Below are positions 53,062-61,444 of a DNA stretch of 64,000 nt, in pieces. A model generated the notes under the pieces. It was not told where the DNA came from and searched no databases. It was given only the letters and a program-made list of their open reading frames with translations. Every line of letters begins with the position of its first letter. Within the stretch, counting starts at the first letter, position 1. Origin of the DNA: Paenibacillus radicibacter (GTDB lineage Bacteria; Bacillota; Bacilli; Paenibacillales; NBRC-103111); NCBI RefSeq assembly GCF_024721995.1, contig NZ_JANQBC010000002.1:186001-250000 (forward strand), written 5' to 3'. Made by a program: the position numbers and the translations under genes.

Positions 53062-53151
53062 CATTCACCCTTCCTTTACAACTTTCTACCCCTTATGTTA
53101 ACTGAAAGCTGAAAAGTTGACAAATCATTTATCAATCGAGGAGGACCACTG

Positions 53152-54021
53152 TTGTCACAAGCATCCCTATTATCCAAGCTTCGCAATCTCATCCCGATCT
53201 CACTAGGTACAGCCATTTTTGCATTCGGCCTTCATTTCTTTGTAATCCCTAACAAATTGATGGAAGGTGGCGTAACGGGTATCGCCATTTTGCTCAATTA
53301 TATTTTTGATTTGCGGCCTTCCCTCACTTCCCTTTTACTGAATATTCCTTTATTTTTCGTTGGATGGAAGTATCTCGGGCGTAATGCCATGTTCTATACG
53401 ATTTATGGAACGATCTCTTTATCCTTTTTCCTATGGATTATGGAAATTCTTATTGCTCATGATTTGATCACACCATTTAATGCTGAGCATGACTATATTT
53501 TAGCTGCTTTATACGCAGGGGTTACAATCGGAATTGGACTAGGGATTGTATTTCGTTTTGGAGGTACAACAGGCGGGGTAGATATTCTAGCTCGGATTTA
53601 TAGCAAAAAAGGCGGACGCAGCGTCGGACAGTTTATTTTCTCAACAGATGTTATCATTATCGGTTCCTCACTATTTTTTATCACCTTAGATAAAGTCCTT
53701 TATACATTAGTCACTGTCTTTATCGCCTCACGCGTAATCGATTACATTATTGAAGGGGCTTATGAAGCCAAAGCCTTCACCATCGTCTCTTCGAATCCAG
53801 ATGCCATTGCAGAACAAATCACCTCGCAGATGGAACGTGGGGTCACGCTGTTCCATGCACAAGGTGCTTATTCCAAAGAAGACAAGAGAGTCGTCTATTG
53901 TGTCGTATCTCGCTCCGAAATACGCCAGCTAAATCAAATTGTTCGAGCAATCGATCCACGAGCTTTTATCGTTATAAGCAATGTACATGATGTACTTGGA
54001 GAAGGATTTAAGGACGAATAA
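53152..54021 (+). CDS. YitT/DUF2179 family membrane protein (YpjC-like)
   Basis: A 289-residue integral membrane protein with five to six segments (IPISLGTAIFAFGLHFFVIP, GGVTGIAILLNYIF, SLLLNIPLFFVGW, ALYAGVTIGIGLGIVF) and a C-terminal cytoplasmic DUF2179 domain (KAFTIVSSNPDAIAEQI, GVTLFHAQGAYSKEDKRVVY). The GGTTGGVDILARI stretch is a family hallmark. It starts at TTG 53152 behind GAGGAGG. In B. subtilis ypjC holds the same place between ypjB and ypjD. Transport function is not established. Confidence 0.9.
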   Translation: MSQASLLSKLRNLIPISLGTAIFAFGLHFFVIPNKLMEGGVTGIAILLNYIFDLRPSLTSLLLNIPLFFVGWKYLGRNAMFYTIYGTISLSFFLWIMEILIAHDLITPFNAEHDYILAALYAGVTIGIGLGIVFRFGGTTGGVDILARIYSKKGGRSVGQFIFSTDVIIIGSSLFFITLDKVLYTLVTVFIASRVIDYIIEGAYEAKAFTIVSSNPDAIAEQITSQMERGVTLFHAQGAYSKEDKRVVYCVVSRSEIRQLNQIVRAIDPRAFIVISNVHDVLGEGFKDE

Positions 54022-54023
54022 CA

Positions 54024-54920
54024 CTACTCCCAACCACTCTCTCCGCTTTTCTTGCGTGATTTGATGGTCGTCTGCTGCGATTGATACATACGGATAGCGG
54101 AATAAGTTAATGTAAGCAATATAATCGATCCTAAGAGTATCGTCCATAGGATTGGCTCCTCTGGTACATATACAGGCCCAAGTGTTTCTTTGTCATCACG
54201 ACCAAATAAGATATTCGTCTCTTTACGCAAATTGTCTAAACTCATCGTAAGCTCCGTCATGGCATAAGGATTATGGCGGAGCTGCGCTTTGGTCAATGTG
54301 AGCAAGTTCTGGACAGGTTTAATCTCCTCTGGATTCTTCGTTATTTGGACCGCAGGCTGTATTCTCGTATAGTGCTTCATCAGATTCGCAAAGGCAGCAT
54401 CTGCTTCGATCCGCTTCTCCTGCTTCACACCTGTGTATATTCTTCTTAAATCATCCATGATAACGCTGTAAGCTTCATTCCACAGTGGATGTAATTTATG
54501 GCTAAGCGCATCTGTCATATAGCGAACTTGCGCAGCAGCTTCTATGCCATTTTCTGGTTGAAATCGAAACACACTAAACACATTAATTGCATGATCCAAT
54601 GTTGCGAGTATCGTATCAATTCCGGTTGCAGTCGTCATCTCTTGTAATGGCAATTGCGCAAGCATACGCTGCATTGCTCTTAAATCCTCTAATGTGGCCA
54701 GTGGATCGCATTGTTCTGCTTTCCTATACATCTGGTCACTTCTTTTGTTTAGCGTCTCTAAGTCCATCTGTTGCTTCTTATTTCCTTCTGCCTGGTTCAC
54801 TTCCCCTTTATCCTTAGAAGGTGCTGCTAGGGCTTGCACATCCCCACACACACCCGATAATCCAATTAGTAGGATCAGATAACAGCTGAATATACGCCAT
54901 TTGCGCTGCAAAAAAAACAT
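54024..54920 (-). CDS. ypjB: Sporulation-associated membrane protein YpjB
   Basis: A 298-residue protein: N-terminal signal or anchor (IFSCYLILLIGLSGVCGDVQA), a helical extracytoplasmic domain (LNKRSDQMYRKAEQCDPLAT, YEL-like helices) and a C-terminal membrane segment (ILWTILLGSIILLTLTYSAI) with a basic tail. YpjB genes are sporulation-linked in B. subtilis and sit between ypjA and ypjC, as here. ATG 54920 is chosen over 54926 because GAGGAGGG is then 7 nt away. It converges tail to tail with the yitT-family gene, with only 2 nt between. Confidence 0.85.
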   Translation of the reverse strand: MFFLQRKWRIFSCYLILLIGLSGVCGDVQALAAPSKDKGEVNQAEGNKKQQMDLETLNKRSDQMYRKAEQCDPLATLEDLRAMQRMLAQLPLQEMTTATGIDTILATLDHAINVFSVFRFQPENGIEAAAQVRYMTDALSHKLHPLWNEAYSVIMDDLRRIYTGVKQEKRIEADAAFANLMKHYTRIQPAVQITKNPEEIKPVQNLLTLTKAQLRHNPYAMTELTMSLDNLRKETNILFGRDDKETLGPVYVPEEPILWTILLGSIILLTLTYSAIRMYQSQQTTIKSRKKSGESGWE

Positions 54921-54963
54921 GGACATTCCCTCCTCACAACAGTGTATGGAGGGCTGTCCTGTT

Positions 54964-55620
54964 TTAGACCTTCGCTTGCTCGCCGATTTGAACCGTTCGA
55001 TTACGAAGCTGCATATAAATGATGGCGGTTACAATACACATGAAACTTAAACTAATTGTAAAAGTTTTAACAATGTCCAGATCATTTAACAGCGTGTGTG
55101 ATAAATAAGGGAAAATGCCTTTGTTGTAATCCATAAAGTCATTCCATAATGTCCAAGCCGCTGCACATAGAACAGCGCCCATGCCATATCGATAGAACGC
55201 ACCAAATAATAACACTTCAAACGCCATACCTAAATGAGAAAAAATAAGCATGAAATGCTGCCAAGAAAGCGGATCCCCCAGATAAGCACCAGCTACGATC
55301 ATAGTGACTGCCCATATTCCATATTTAATAGAAGTAATAACTGCAAATGCTTCAATAAATCCTCTCACTGCACGAGAAAATTTCGTACTTGGTTCTGCCT
55401 TCGGAAACATCAGATATACCAAACTTAATGTGAAAAATAAGCTTGCTGTCGGTGAATCCGGTACGAACGGTAAATACCAAAGAGGTTCTGTATCCGCTAT
55501 ATCAACAAGCTGTCCCCAGTACCAATAATACCCATACACCGTCCCTAATAAATTAATTAGGAACACCATCCATAGAATCGGACGGCTTAATAAGAATGAC
55601 TTACTCCAAAAAAAAGACAT
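54964..55620 (-). CDS. ypjA: DUF1405 membrane protein (YpjA-like)
   Basis: A 218-residue polytopic protein with about six membrane segments (ILWMVFLINLLGTVYGYYWY, SLFFTLSLVYLMF, IKYGIWAVTMIVAGAYLG, LIFSHLGMAFEVLLFGAFYR). The PLWYLPFVPDSPTASLFFTL stretch after TM1 is typical of DUF1405. The start is uncertain: ATG 55620 or ATG 55641, neither with a strong site. Gene order qcrC-ypjA-ypjB matches B. subtilis. Function is unknown. Confidence 0.85.
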   Translation of the reverse strand: MSFFWSKSFLLSRPILWMVFLINLLGTVYGYYWYWGQLVDIADTEPLWYLPFVPDSPTASLFFTLSLVYLMFPKAEPSTKFSRAVRGFIEAFAVITSIKYGIWAVTMIVAGAYLGDPLSWQHFMLIFSHLGMAFEVLLFGAFYRYGMGAVLCAAAWTLWNDFMDYNKGIFPYLSHTLLNDLDIVKTFTISLSFMCIVTAIIYMQLRNRTVQIGEQAKV

Positions 55621-55721
55621 TTGCAACGATTCTCGCCCCATTCTATGTACAATTACTTCTAAACATTTAAAAAGAACCTGACCGTATTTGTTGTACAGTC
55701 AGGTTCTTCATCATCGTGCAT

Positions 55722-56594
55722 TTATTTTTTCTGTAGCGCGAGCCATGATACCATCTTATCGATATCTGCATCTGACAAACCTAGATTTTTGTTAGCATCG
55801 TACTGAGCGCCCATTCCGCCAATACCTTCTTTAACAATCTTCATCAGCTCATCTTTCGGATGCTTATCACCGATTCCAATTAAGGTAGGTCCAATTTTAC
55901 CTTTTAAGTCTCCACCATGACATTGGATACAAGAAGATTTCTGGAAGACTTCATAACCAGGGTCATCTTTAGCAACAATTGCTGATGCTGCTTTCTTAGG
56001 TGCTTCACCTTTATTGCCACCGCCAGCAGCTGCTTTCTGCGCATGTAACTCTTCTTCACGCTTGATATGCTCAGGAACCATACCTTTTTCCTTGAGTTCA
56101 AGCTGGTAATGGTGCCAAGAGAATACTGTCAAATATGTAACAGCTGCAAGTGTCACAAGCATAATGGATGATGCGATTGGTCTTTTGTAGAAGCGACGCT
56201 CTTTACCTGTATCAAGAAATGGCGCAAGGATAAGTGCACCAAACATAATACCTGGAACTAGCATCGTACCTACGATTACGAAATCACCAGCTGCGTAAGG
56301 GTACTTCAATAGTTGATACATGAACAAGAAGTACCAATCTGGCATTGGAATTACCGTTGCCATTGGGTTAGCTGGATAGCCTAGTGGTGCTGGATCGGAC
56401 ATTACCAAGCACAGTACGCCAACAAGAGCTACTACTGCAACCATCCACTCTTTTAAAAGAAAATTCGGAATAAACGCTTCCGACTTACCCGGATAGGATG
56501 TATAATCGGGCGGCGTTATGAAACCTTTACTTTTACGAACACGGGAATCCCCGACATATACGATTTTTTCATTAGATTTAGGGCCATGTGCCAT
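55722..56594 (-). CDS. qcrC: Menaquinol:cytochrome c reductase, cytochrome b/c subunit
   Basis: A 290-residue fusion typical of Firmicute bc complexes: residues ~40-170 form the subunit IV-like membrane part (three segments, PNFLLKEW, PDWYFLFMYQLLKYP), then a charged linker and a C-terminal cytochrome c domain with the heme motif CIQCH (~233) and a distal Met in GGMGAQYD. It is anchored so that the heme faces outside. It is downstream of qcrB by 19 nt, the last gene of qcrABC. Confidence 0.97.
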   Translation of the reverse strand: MAHGPKSNEKIVYVGDSRVRKSKGFITPPDYTSYPGKSEAFIPNFLLKEWMVAVVALVGVLCLVMSDPAPLGYPANPMATVIPMPDWYFLFMYQLLKYPYAAGDFVIVGTMLVPGIMFGALILAPFLDTGKERRFYKRPIASSIMLVTLAAVTYLTVFSWHHYQLELKEKGMVPEHIKREEELHAQKAAAGGGNKGEAPKKAASAIVAKDDPGYEVFQKSSCIQCHGGDLKGKIGPTLIGIGDKHPKDELMKIVKEGIGGMGAQYDANKNLGLSDADIDKMVSWLALQKK

Positions 56595-56613
56595 CTTAAG
56601 TCACTCCTTTCTC

Positions 56614-57285
56614 TTATAGAGGTCCAGAAATACCTTGCTTACGAATCATGAAGAAGTGTCCTGCAAGCAAAGCAAGTAGAACTGCCGGTAAGAAGAATAC
56701 ATGTAGTGCGAAGAAACGAGTTAACGTTTGAGCGCCAAGAATCTCTCCACCTTGCAGGAATGTCTGGATGTAAGGTCCTAAGATAGGTACGGAAGCGGCG
56801 ATTTTAACACCTACTTGTGTTGCAAAGTAAGCTTTGTTATCCCATGGTAACAAGTAACCTGTGAAACCAAGTCCAAGCATTACCATGAAGATAAGCATAC
56901 CAACTACCCAGTTCATCTCACGAGGAGCTTTATATGAACCTGTGAAGAATACACGTAAAGTATGTAAGAACATCATAACGATTACTAAGCTCGCACCCCA
57001 GTGGTGCATACCACGTACGATTACACCGAATGCCACTTCGTGTTGAATGTAGTCAACACTCGCGTAAGCATTAATAATATCTGGTGTGTAGTACATCGCA
57101 AGGAACATACCCGACAAAATTTGAATCGCTGTAATAAAGAACGTCAAACCGCCGAAGCAGTAAACGAACGCTGAGAAGTGATGGGCTGGATTCACGTGCT
57201 CAGGAACTTCATGATCCGCAACATCTCTCCACATTGGCGTGATGTCAAGACGTTCATCAATCCAGTTGTACATATTCTTAAACAT
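56614..57285 (-). CDS. qcrB: Menaquinol:cytochrome c reductase, cytochrome b6 subunit
   Basis: A 223-residue cytochrome b with four membrane segments carrying two b hemes and an additional covalent c-type heme in the Firmicute/b6f type. Seen: PEHVNPAHHFSAFVYCFGG, the heme-ligand His pairs around FGVIVRGMHHWGASLVIVMMF, GYLLPWDNKAYFATQVG and FFALHVFFLPAVLLALLAGH. The WIDERLDITPM N-terminus is typical of Bacilli. It lies between qcrA and qcrC. Confidence 0.97.
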   Translation of the reverse strand: MFKNMYNWIDERLDITPMWRDVADHEVPEHVNPAHHFSAFVYCFGGLTFFITAIQILSGMFLAMYYTPDIINAYASVDYIQHEVAFGVIVRGMHHWGASLVIVMMFLHTLRVFFTGSYKAPREMNWVVGMLIFMVMLGLGFTGYLLPWDNKAYFATQVGVKIAASVPILGPYIQTFLQGGEILGAQTLTRFFALHVFFLPAVLLALLAGHFFMIRKQGISGPL

Positions 57286-57300
57286 TGATTAAACGCCTCC

Positions 57301-57846
57301 CTATTTCACTCTTGTGTTGGCATGAAGCTCGCCAACGTATACAAAACCATTCTCGATTTTGACCGTATACTGATCAAGTGGTGCCGAGGCAACAGCAAGC
57401 TGTTTCCCATCAATTGTGTAATGGGCACCATGGCATGGACAAGCATACTGATCTTTAAGTGTAGGGTTACCATTCCAAGTAACCATACAACCTAAGTGCT
57501 TACAAGTTGGATTTAGTGCGAAGATCTCACCTTTACTATCCTTGGCAACCCATGCTTCGAATTCAGGATCACTTTCGTACCATCCATCCACTTGATGCAT
57601 CGCGAATTTAAACGCTTTCGGTTCTGTTCCTACTTTTGCTTCTTCAACGACTTTTACCCAATTTGCTTTAGCTTTCGGCTTGAGTACTGGATCTACCGCA
57701 AAGCGAAGCATTGGTACGACTACACCTGCAGCCATAAAAGCGGTTGCGCCACCTAGCGTATAGGTAAGAAACTGCCGACGGGACACTTCGCGTCTCACGG
57801 GTTTCTTATCCTGTTGCTCATCATTGTGATTGTTGTGATCAACCAT
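57301..57846 (-). CDS. qcrA: Menaquinol:cytochrome c reductase, Rieske iron-sulfur subunit
   Basis: A 181-residue Rieske protein. The N-terminus has a twin-arginine signal (SRRQFLTYTLGGATAFMAAG) that also forms the membrane anchor. The 2Fe-2S cluster is bound by CKHLGC (~115) and CPCHG (~135). ATG 57846 follows AGGGGGG. It heads qcrABC, and a promoter with an inverted repeat over its -35 lies about 100 nt upstream. Confidence 0.96.
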   Translation of the reverse strand: MVDHNNHNDEQQDKKPVRREVSRRQFLTYTLGGATAFMAAGVVVPMLRFAVDPVLKPKAKANWVKVVEEAKVGTEPKAFKFAMHQVDGWYESDPEFEAWVAKDSKGEIFALNPTCKHLGCMVTWNGNPTLKDQYACPCHGAHYTIDGKQLAVASAPLDQYTVKIENGFVYVGELHANTRVK

Positions 57847-57952
57847 TGTGTCGTTTTTCCCCCCTAAACATTTGCTCGTGTAAGGTGACTAACCTTGTCA
57901 TATTCAACGTCTCGTTCGACCTCATATTACCATCATAAACTAGGACATAATA

Positions 57953-57981
57953 ATAATAATCCACGACTTTTGGGGCGTCAA
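57953..57981 (-). promoter_or_regulatory. Promoter of qcrABC
   Basis: Minus-strand TTGACG (57981-57976), 17 bp, TATTAT (57958-57953). The start would be near 57946, leaving a ~100-nt leader. The -35 overlaps one arm of the inverted repeat at 57975-58006. Confidence 0.6.
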
Positions 57982-58006
57982 TAATGTCAAGCTTTGATAT
58001 TGACGC
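57975..58006. promoter_or_regulatory. Inverted repeat overlapping the qcr promoter
   Basis: GCGTCAATA (57975-57983) and TATTGACGC (57998-58006) are perfect 9-bp arms, with an inner TCAA/TTGA. There is no T-tract, so it is better explained as an operator than as the ypiF terminator, though a terminator role is not excluded. Confidence 0.5.
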
Positions 58007-58054
58007 GGTTTCGGGACTATTCTGTAAATTTAACCGAATTGTCACAACTGTGAT

Positions 58055-58498
58055 TTAGTTCATTGCACTCCACATTGCTTGGACCGCTTTTGCAATATTC
58101 TCATGAATCAATTCTGGATTTTCCTGTAATTCTCCTGCATTTACATATAAAAATATATCTGCATCCTGCAGCTTCAATTGCTCATATGCAGCTTGTGTCG
58201 TTAATACGATGACATATTTGAAAGAATCTTCCTTCAATTTATGGCACAACTCGTCCAATGCTTGTTCAATCTGGCCTGTTTCCTGATGCAAGACATAATG
58301 TAAAGCTGGATATGTAATCACTCTGCCTCGAAATGGAATCTCAATACAATCCATCGCATCACGCAGTAATTCGAGCTTATCAGTTGCTTGCCAAGGTGAC
58401 TCTGATCCACTTAGACCCGTAATAGGCAGTAAACACGTATCGAGATAAGGCTTGAGTTCTTCCCACTTACTTGATTCTACATCGCTAAACTTCATCAC
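58055..58498 (-). CDS. ypiF: DUF2487 protein (YpiF-like)
   Basis: A 147-residue soluble protein preceding qcrABC in Bacilli. The start MMKFSDVESSKWEELKPYLDTCLLPITGL matches the YpiF family opening (shown in part: KFSDVESSKW and LDTCLLPITG). The rest looks like an alpha/beta fold (GRVITYPALHYVL, YVIVLTTQAAYEQL, DADIFLYVNAGEL). Function is unknown. The ATG follows GAGGAG. A palindrome TCACAGTTGTGA lies immediately after the stop. Confidence 0.85.
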   Translation of the reverse strand: MMKFSDVESSKWEELKPYLDTCLLPITGLSGSESPWQATDKLELLRDAMDCIEIPFRGRVITYPALHYVLHQETGQIEQALDELCHKLKEDSFKYVIVLTTQAAYEQLKLQDADIFLYVNAGELQENPELIHENIAKAVQAMWSAMN

Positions 58499-58554
58499 TT
58501 TTCACTCCTCGTCTTAATCGCTACTTTAAGATGCATCGAAGGAGAAGTCAATAA

Positions 58555-58587
58555 CAAAAAAAAGCATATGAAACGCTTCATATGCCT
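58555..58587 (-). terminator. Terminator after the IDEAL-domain gene
   Basis: GCATATGAA pairs with TTCATATGC (58565-58573/58578-58586), followed on the minus strand by TTTTTTTTG. Strong intrinsic terminator. Confidence 0.9.
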
Positions 58588-58629
58588 CCCCTTACTATGT
58601 GTATTGTATGGAACGAATGCTGCATAAAC

Positions 58630-58812
58630 CTAGTATTGCAAAGATTTAAGTTCAGTGGTGAGAACTAGGAAGGAAGCTTCGTCTCCGTCAGCTAACGCGC
58701 TATCTATAGCTTTGTAGAGATGTTCTTGTCTATGTTTACGAATAGATTCATCCCACACCATTTCCGCAAACAGACTTAGTAAAACCTCATTGGAAACATT
58801 CATTTTTCCCAT
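58630..58812 (-). CDS. Small IDEAL-domain protein
   Basis: A 60-residue protein that is essentially one IDEAL domain: LFAEMVWDESIRKHRQEHLY followed by KAIDSALADGDEASFLVLTTEL. The domain is named after its conserved residues and also occurs at the end of YpiB and in ComK-region proteins; its function is unclear. ATG 58812 is chosen because GGAGG sits 8 nt upstream; an in-frame ATG at 58944 would give 104 residues with an N-terminus lacking similarity. Position upstream of ypiF matches ypiB of B. subtilis, of which this may be the reduced remnant. Confidence 0.75.
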   Translation of the reverse strand: MGKMNVSNEVLLSLFAEMVWDESIRKHRQEHLYKAIDSALADGDEASFLVLTTELKSLQY

Positions 58813-58964
58813 CATACCTACCTCCAAGCATTGTTCACGCTTTTCGTTAGCAGCAATTGTATCTGTTCTGTTCGTTTCGTTTGTTCCTGCTCCTACTAAA
58901 GCATATTCACTTCTTTGCACACCGCTAAGTACAATAGCCCCCATCCCGATTAATGTGTCTTTAC

Positions 58965-60098
58965 CTAACGGGGATCCGAGATGTGATTAGGCCATTTAAT
59001 CACTTCATCGTCTTTCACTTGTATACCTCGAATAATGAAACTGCCAACACGCGAAAGACGAACCACTTGTTTGCCTTGTTCCGTTTCACCAATCGACAAC
59101 AAACCTAGATGCAACATCATCTGTGTTAGTCTGAAATCAAAGATAGACTCCGCTTGATCATAGTAGAATGGACTGATGAGTGGGCATAACACTTCCTTTA
59201 GTGAGGATACGTCAACCCAATCCTTAGTAAGTCGCTCCATCCACTGAACCAAAGCTTCTAAATTCGGTATCGGTCCTTTGTATAACCGTAACCAGAACTT
59301 GTACACATCTTGGATCAATTCCTTTTGATTCAGCAAAATACGTTCGGTGCCTATGTCTGTAAGCTGGAGTCTCCCATCTGTTTCTCGAATAAGAGCGTGG
59401 AAGTAACAGTAGTCATAGATGAGTGAGAATCGATTGGGATAGTCTTTAAACATCCTGCCGTACCCGAAACGCCATCCCCCTTTTGAAACGTTTGCCTCTC
59501 GTACAGATAACTCTTCCAAGGCAGCAGCTAATGTGCGCTTATAGATTGTTCCATCTGCAGCTAGAATGACATCATTGGATCCTACGAATTTCAGGAATTT
59601 ATGAATATCTTCCACAATAAGCCGATGTTCCTCCCGATATACAACTGGATCTTTCGTCCATTGCAATCGTTCGAGCATCCTACGACCTAGCACATCACAA
59701 AATCGTTTCTTCAAATCATTGGGCACTTGAAACAAATATTTAGTCTGCGGGGAATGCCCGTGAAATAACCACCCAAGCTTTTTGAACCTTACGATAAGAT
59801 CTCTTGGGTTGAAGTTGTCTGAATCTTCTTTTTCAAACTTAGCCTGCCTGGCACGTGCCGTTAATTCTTCTAGTGAGAATAGCGCTTTCGTATCAAAAAG
59901 AAGGGAGTTAAGGAATCGAACTTCTTCCAAGCTTAAATCTGCGATTTGCTGTTCAAATACATCCTTACGATTCACAGTACTGAGAATGGATTGAATCAAG
60001 TCATTCTTCGAGTGCGAGTTACACTCACAATCGTAGGTAGATGCGATTCGATTCAAATCTTGTATGTCTGCATAAGTCAGCATATCCGCTAGATTCAT
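58965..60098 (-). CDS. Unknown 377-residue protein, SAP-like N-terminus
   Basis: I do not recognise a named family. The N-terminal ~45 residues (DMLTYADIQDLNRIASTYDC, then SKNDLIQSILSTV) look like a SAP/HeH nucleic-acid-binding helix pair. The rest alternates helical segments with short winged-helix-like stretches (IVRFKKLGWLFHG, GRLQLTDIGTERILLNQ, VVRLSRVGSFIIRG), reminiscent of the helicase-associated domains of XPB-like proteins. No ATPase motif is present. ATG 60098 has GGAGG 8 nt upstream. It lies upstream of the IDEAL protein with a 150-nt gap. Confidence 0.65.
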   Translation of the reverse strand: MNLADMLTYADIQDLNRIASTYDCECNSHSKNDLIQSILSTVNRKDVFEQQIADLSLEEVRFLNSLLFDTKALFSLEELTARARQAKFEKEDSDNFNPRDLIVRFKKLGWLFHGHSPQTKYLFQVPNDLKKRFCDVLGRRMLERLQWTKDPVVYREEHRLIVEDIHKFLKFVGSNDVILAADGTIYKRTLAAALEELSVREANVSKGGWRFGYGRMFKDYPNRFSLIYDYCYFHALIRETDGRLQLTDIGTERILLNQKELIQDVYKFWLRLYKGPIPNLEALVQWMERLTKDWVDVSSLKEVLCPLISPFYYDQAESIFDFRLTQMMLHLGLLSIGETEQGKQVVRLSRVGSFIIRGIQVKDDEVIKWPNHISDPR

Positions 60099-60182
60099 CT
60101 TGGCTACCTCCACTTTTAGTAACCATTATTGGATTATTTTAGAAAAATATTCCTACCCTCTCAAAATCTCTTTTTTGGACAA

Positions 60183-60212
60183 ATAAAAAAAGCACTTAAT
60201 CTAAGTGCTTTG
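60183..60212 (-). terminator. Terminator containing the phosphatase stop codon
   Basis: Minus-strand AAGCACTTA pairs with TAAGTGCTT around a 3-nt loop, followed by TTTTTATTT. The phosphatase stop codon (60198-60196) lies in the stem-loop. Confidence 0.8.
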
Positions 60213-60768
60213 TACAAGAATATAACGAGCAGGACCAAGCATTCGCGTCCCTATGAATAATCGTTAATGACGTATTCGTAATCCATCCATTCTCTTCTTC
60301 TAAACCAAGAGAACGAACAGCTTGACCAATATAAGAACCATGAGAGACGACAAGAATACGAGCATCTGGCTTGTTTGCGATCCATTCATCAGCAAAAGCA
60401 GTCCAACGTGCGAACAAAACATCATCTTGCTCCATACCAAGATCTTGCGTGCGCCACTGTTCTCCCCAACGCTCCAATCGCTCACTTAGCGTCGTTCCTT
60501 CACATTCACCGAAACTTCTTTCCCGAAGCAGTGGATCTGTTCCATGCAGAGGAATACCCGAATATTGCGAGATGATCTCAGCTGTCTCATGCGCACGTAG
60601 CAAATTGCTGCTCACTATGAAATCCCAGTCACTTGATTTAAGCTTCTTCCCCAATAATGTAGCTTGCTCTCTACCTTCTTCAGTTAAATGCGTGTCAATC
60701 TGTCCTTGCAATTTACCAAGTTTGTTCCACTCTGTACTCCCATGTCTCACAAGTCCAAATGTCGTCAT
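60196..60768 (-). CDS. Histidine phosphatase family protein (PhoE/GpmB-like)
   Basis: A 190-residue phosphoglycerate-mutase-like phosphatase. The phospho-His motif LVRHGSTEWN is at residues ~6-15, SSNLLRAHETAEII at ~55, the catalytic Glu in RERSFGECEGTTL at ~83, and the second His in LVVSHGSYIGQAVR at ~150. Substrate is unclear; such proteins dephosphorylate sugar phosphates, nucleotides or cobalamin precursors. ATG 60768 follows AGGAGG. Its C-terminal codons run into its own terminator. Confidence 0.9.
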   Translation of the reverse strand: MTTFGLVRHGSTEWNKLGKLQGQIDTHLTEEGREQATLLGKKLKSSDWDFIVSSNLLRAHETAEIISQYSGIPLHGTDPLLRERSFGECEGTTLSERLERWGEQWRTQDLGMEQDDVLFARWTAFADEWIANKPDARILVVSHGSYIGQAVRSLGLEEENGWITNTSLTIIHRDANAWSCSLYSCTKHLD

Positions 60769-60796
60769 AATTTCCTCCTATAACAAGGCACGCTTG

Positions 60797-61444
60797 TTAC
60801 GATTTCATTCGCGTAAACCAGTTCATAATTAATATCATACTAATAAACCCTAGGAGAGACAACACTAGCAAGTAATCCGGATAGGAGTCAATCGGTCCCA
60901 CTTGAAACCGAACAGGTTCTACAAACGATGAAGATACATTCGCCACTGCCGTTGTCATCGTCTTCTTACTTATTCCTTTATAACCGCCCTGAGCATCAAG
61001 TGCTTGCGGTGCTTGAATGGAGTAGATCGAGCTGTCGTCTACTGCCGATCTACTTCCCATATCGTATATCATCGTAAAAAGAATGGAGCCTAAGGATAAA
61101 ATTAAGCAGAACGAAATCGCAACAAGGAGATTTCTTCTCATTTTGCGAGAGAAAGCATACATCCTCTCAGGTACAGGCAAGCGCCATGAATCATCTTCAT
61201 AGATACGCTTCATTACCTTGGAAGATATGGAATTCTCTTCACGATGCGAAGAATAGGAAGATAACTGCTGTGCAGATTCATCCATCGCAGATCGAATCAA
61301 CTGTGTACTTTCCTGCCAAATTTGAAACTCTTCCGCGCACTCCGCACAAGTCAGCACATGCTGATCAATGGCTATACGCTGTGGAGCATCTTCTGGCATA
61401 TCCCAGTAGTCACCTAACTGCTCTCTTACCTCGTTACATCTCAT
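60797..61444 (-). CDS. Anti-sigma factor with zinc-finger HC2 domain
   Basis: A 215-residue membrane anti-sigma factor. The N-terminal ZAS motif H-x3-C-x2-C is visible as QHVLTCAECAEEF with MRCNEVREQLGDYWD upstream. Two membrane segments follow (LLVAISFCLILSLGSILFTM, ~103-125, and DYLLVLSLLGFISMILIMNW near the C-terminus), placing ~55 residues outside. It starts inside the sigma gene (4-nt ATGA overlap), the classic sigma/anti-sigma coupling. The signal sensed is unknown. Confidence 0.92.
   Translation of the reverse strand: MRCNEVREQLGDYWDMPEDAPQRIAIDQHVLTCAECAEEFQIWQESTQLIRSAMDESAQQLSSYSSHREENSISSKVMKRIYEDDSWRLPVPERMYAFSRKMRRNLLVAISFCLILSLGSILFTMIYDMGSRSAVDDSSIYSIQAPQALDAQGGYKGISKKTMTTAVANVSSSFVEPVRFQVGPIDSYPDYLLVLSLLGFISMILIMNWFTRMKS

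Noticed and set aside
53113-53135. TTGACA before the yitT-family gene as a promoter
   Set aside because: No -10-like hexamer occurs at proper spacing before the ribosome site.
57839-58045. 68-codon open frame overlapping the start of qcrA
   Set aside because: It covers the qcr promoter and inverted repeat, has no ribosome site and shows no recognisable protein pattern.
58039-58050. TCACAGTTGTGA-like palindrome after ypiF as an Fnr site
   Set aside because: The half-sites are in the opposite order and spacing is only 2 bp, so it does not match Fnr or CRP.
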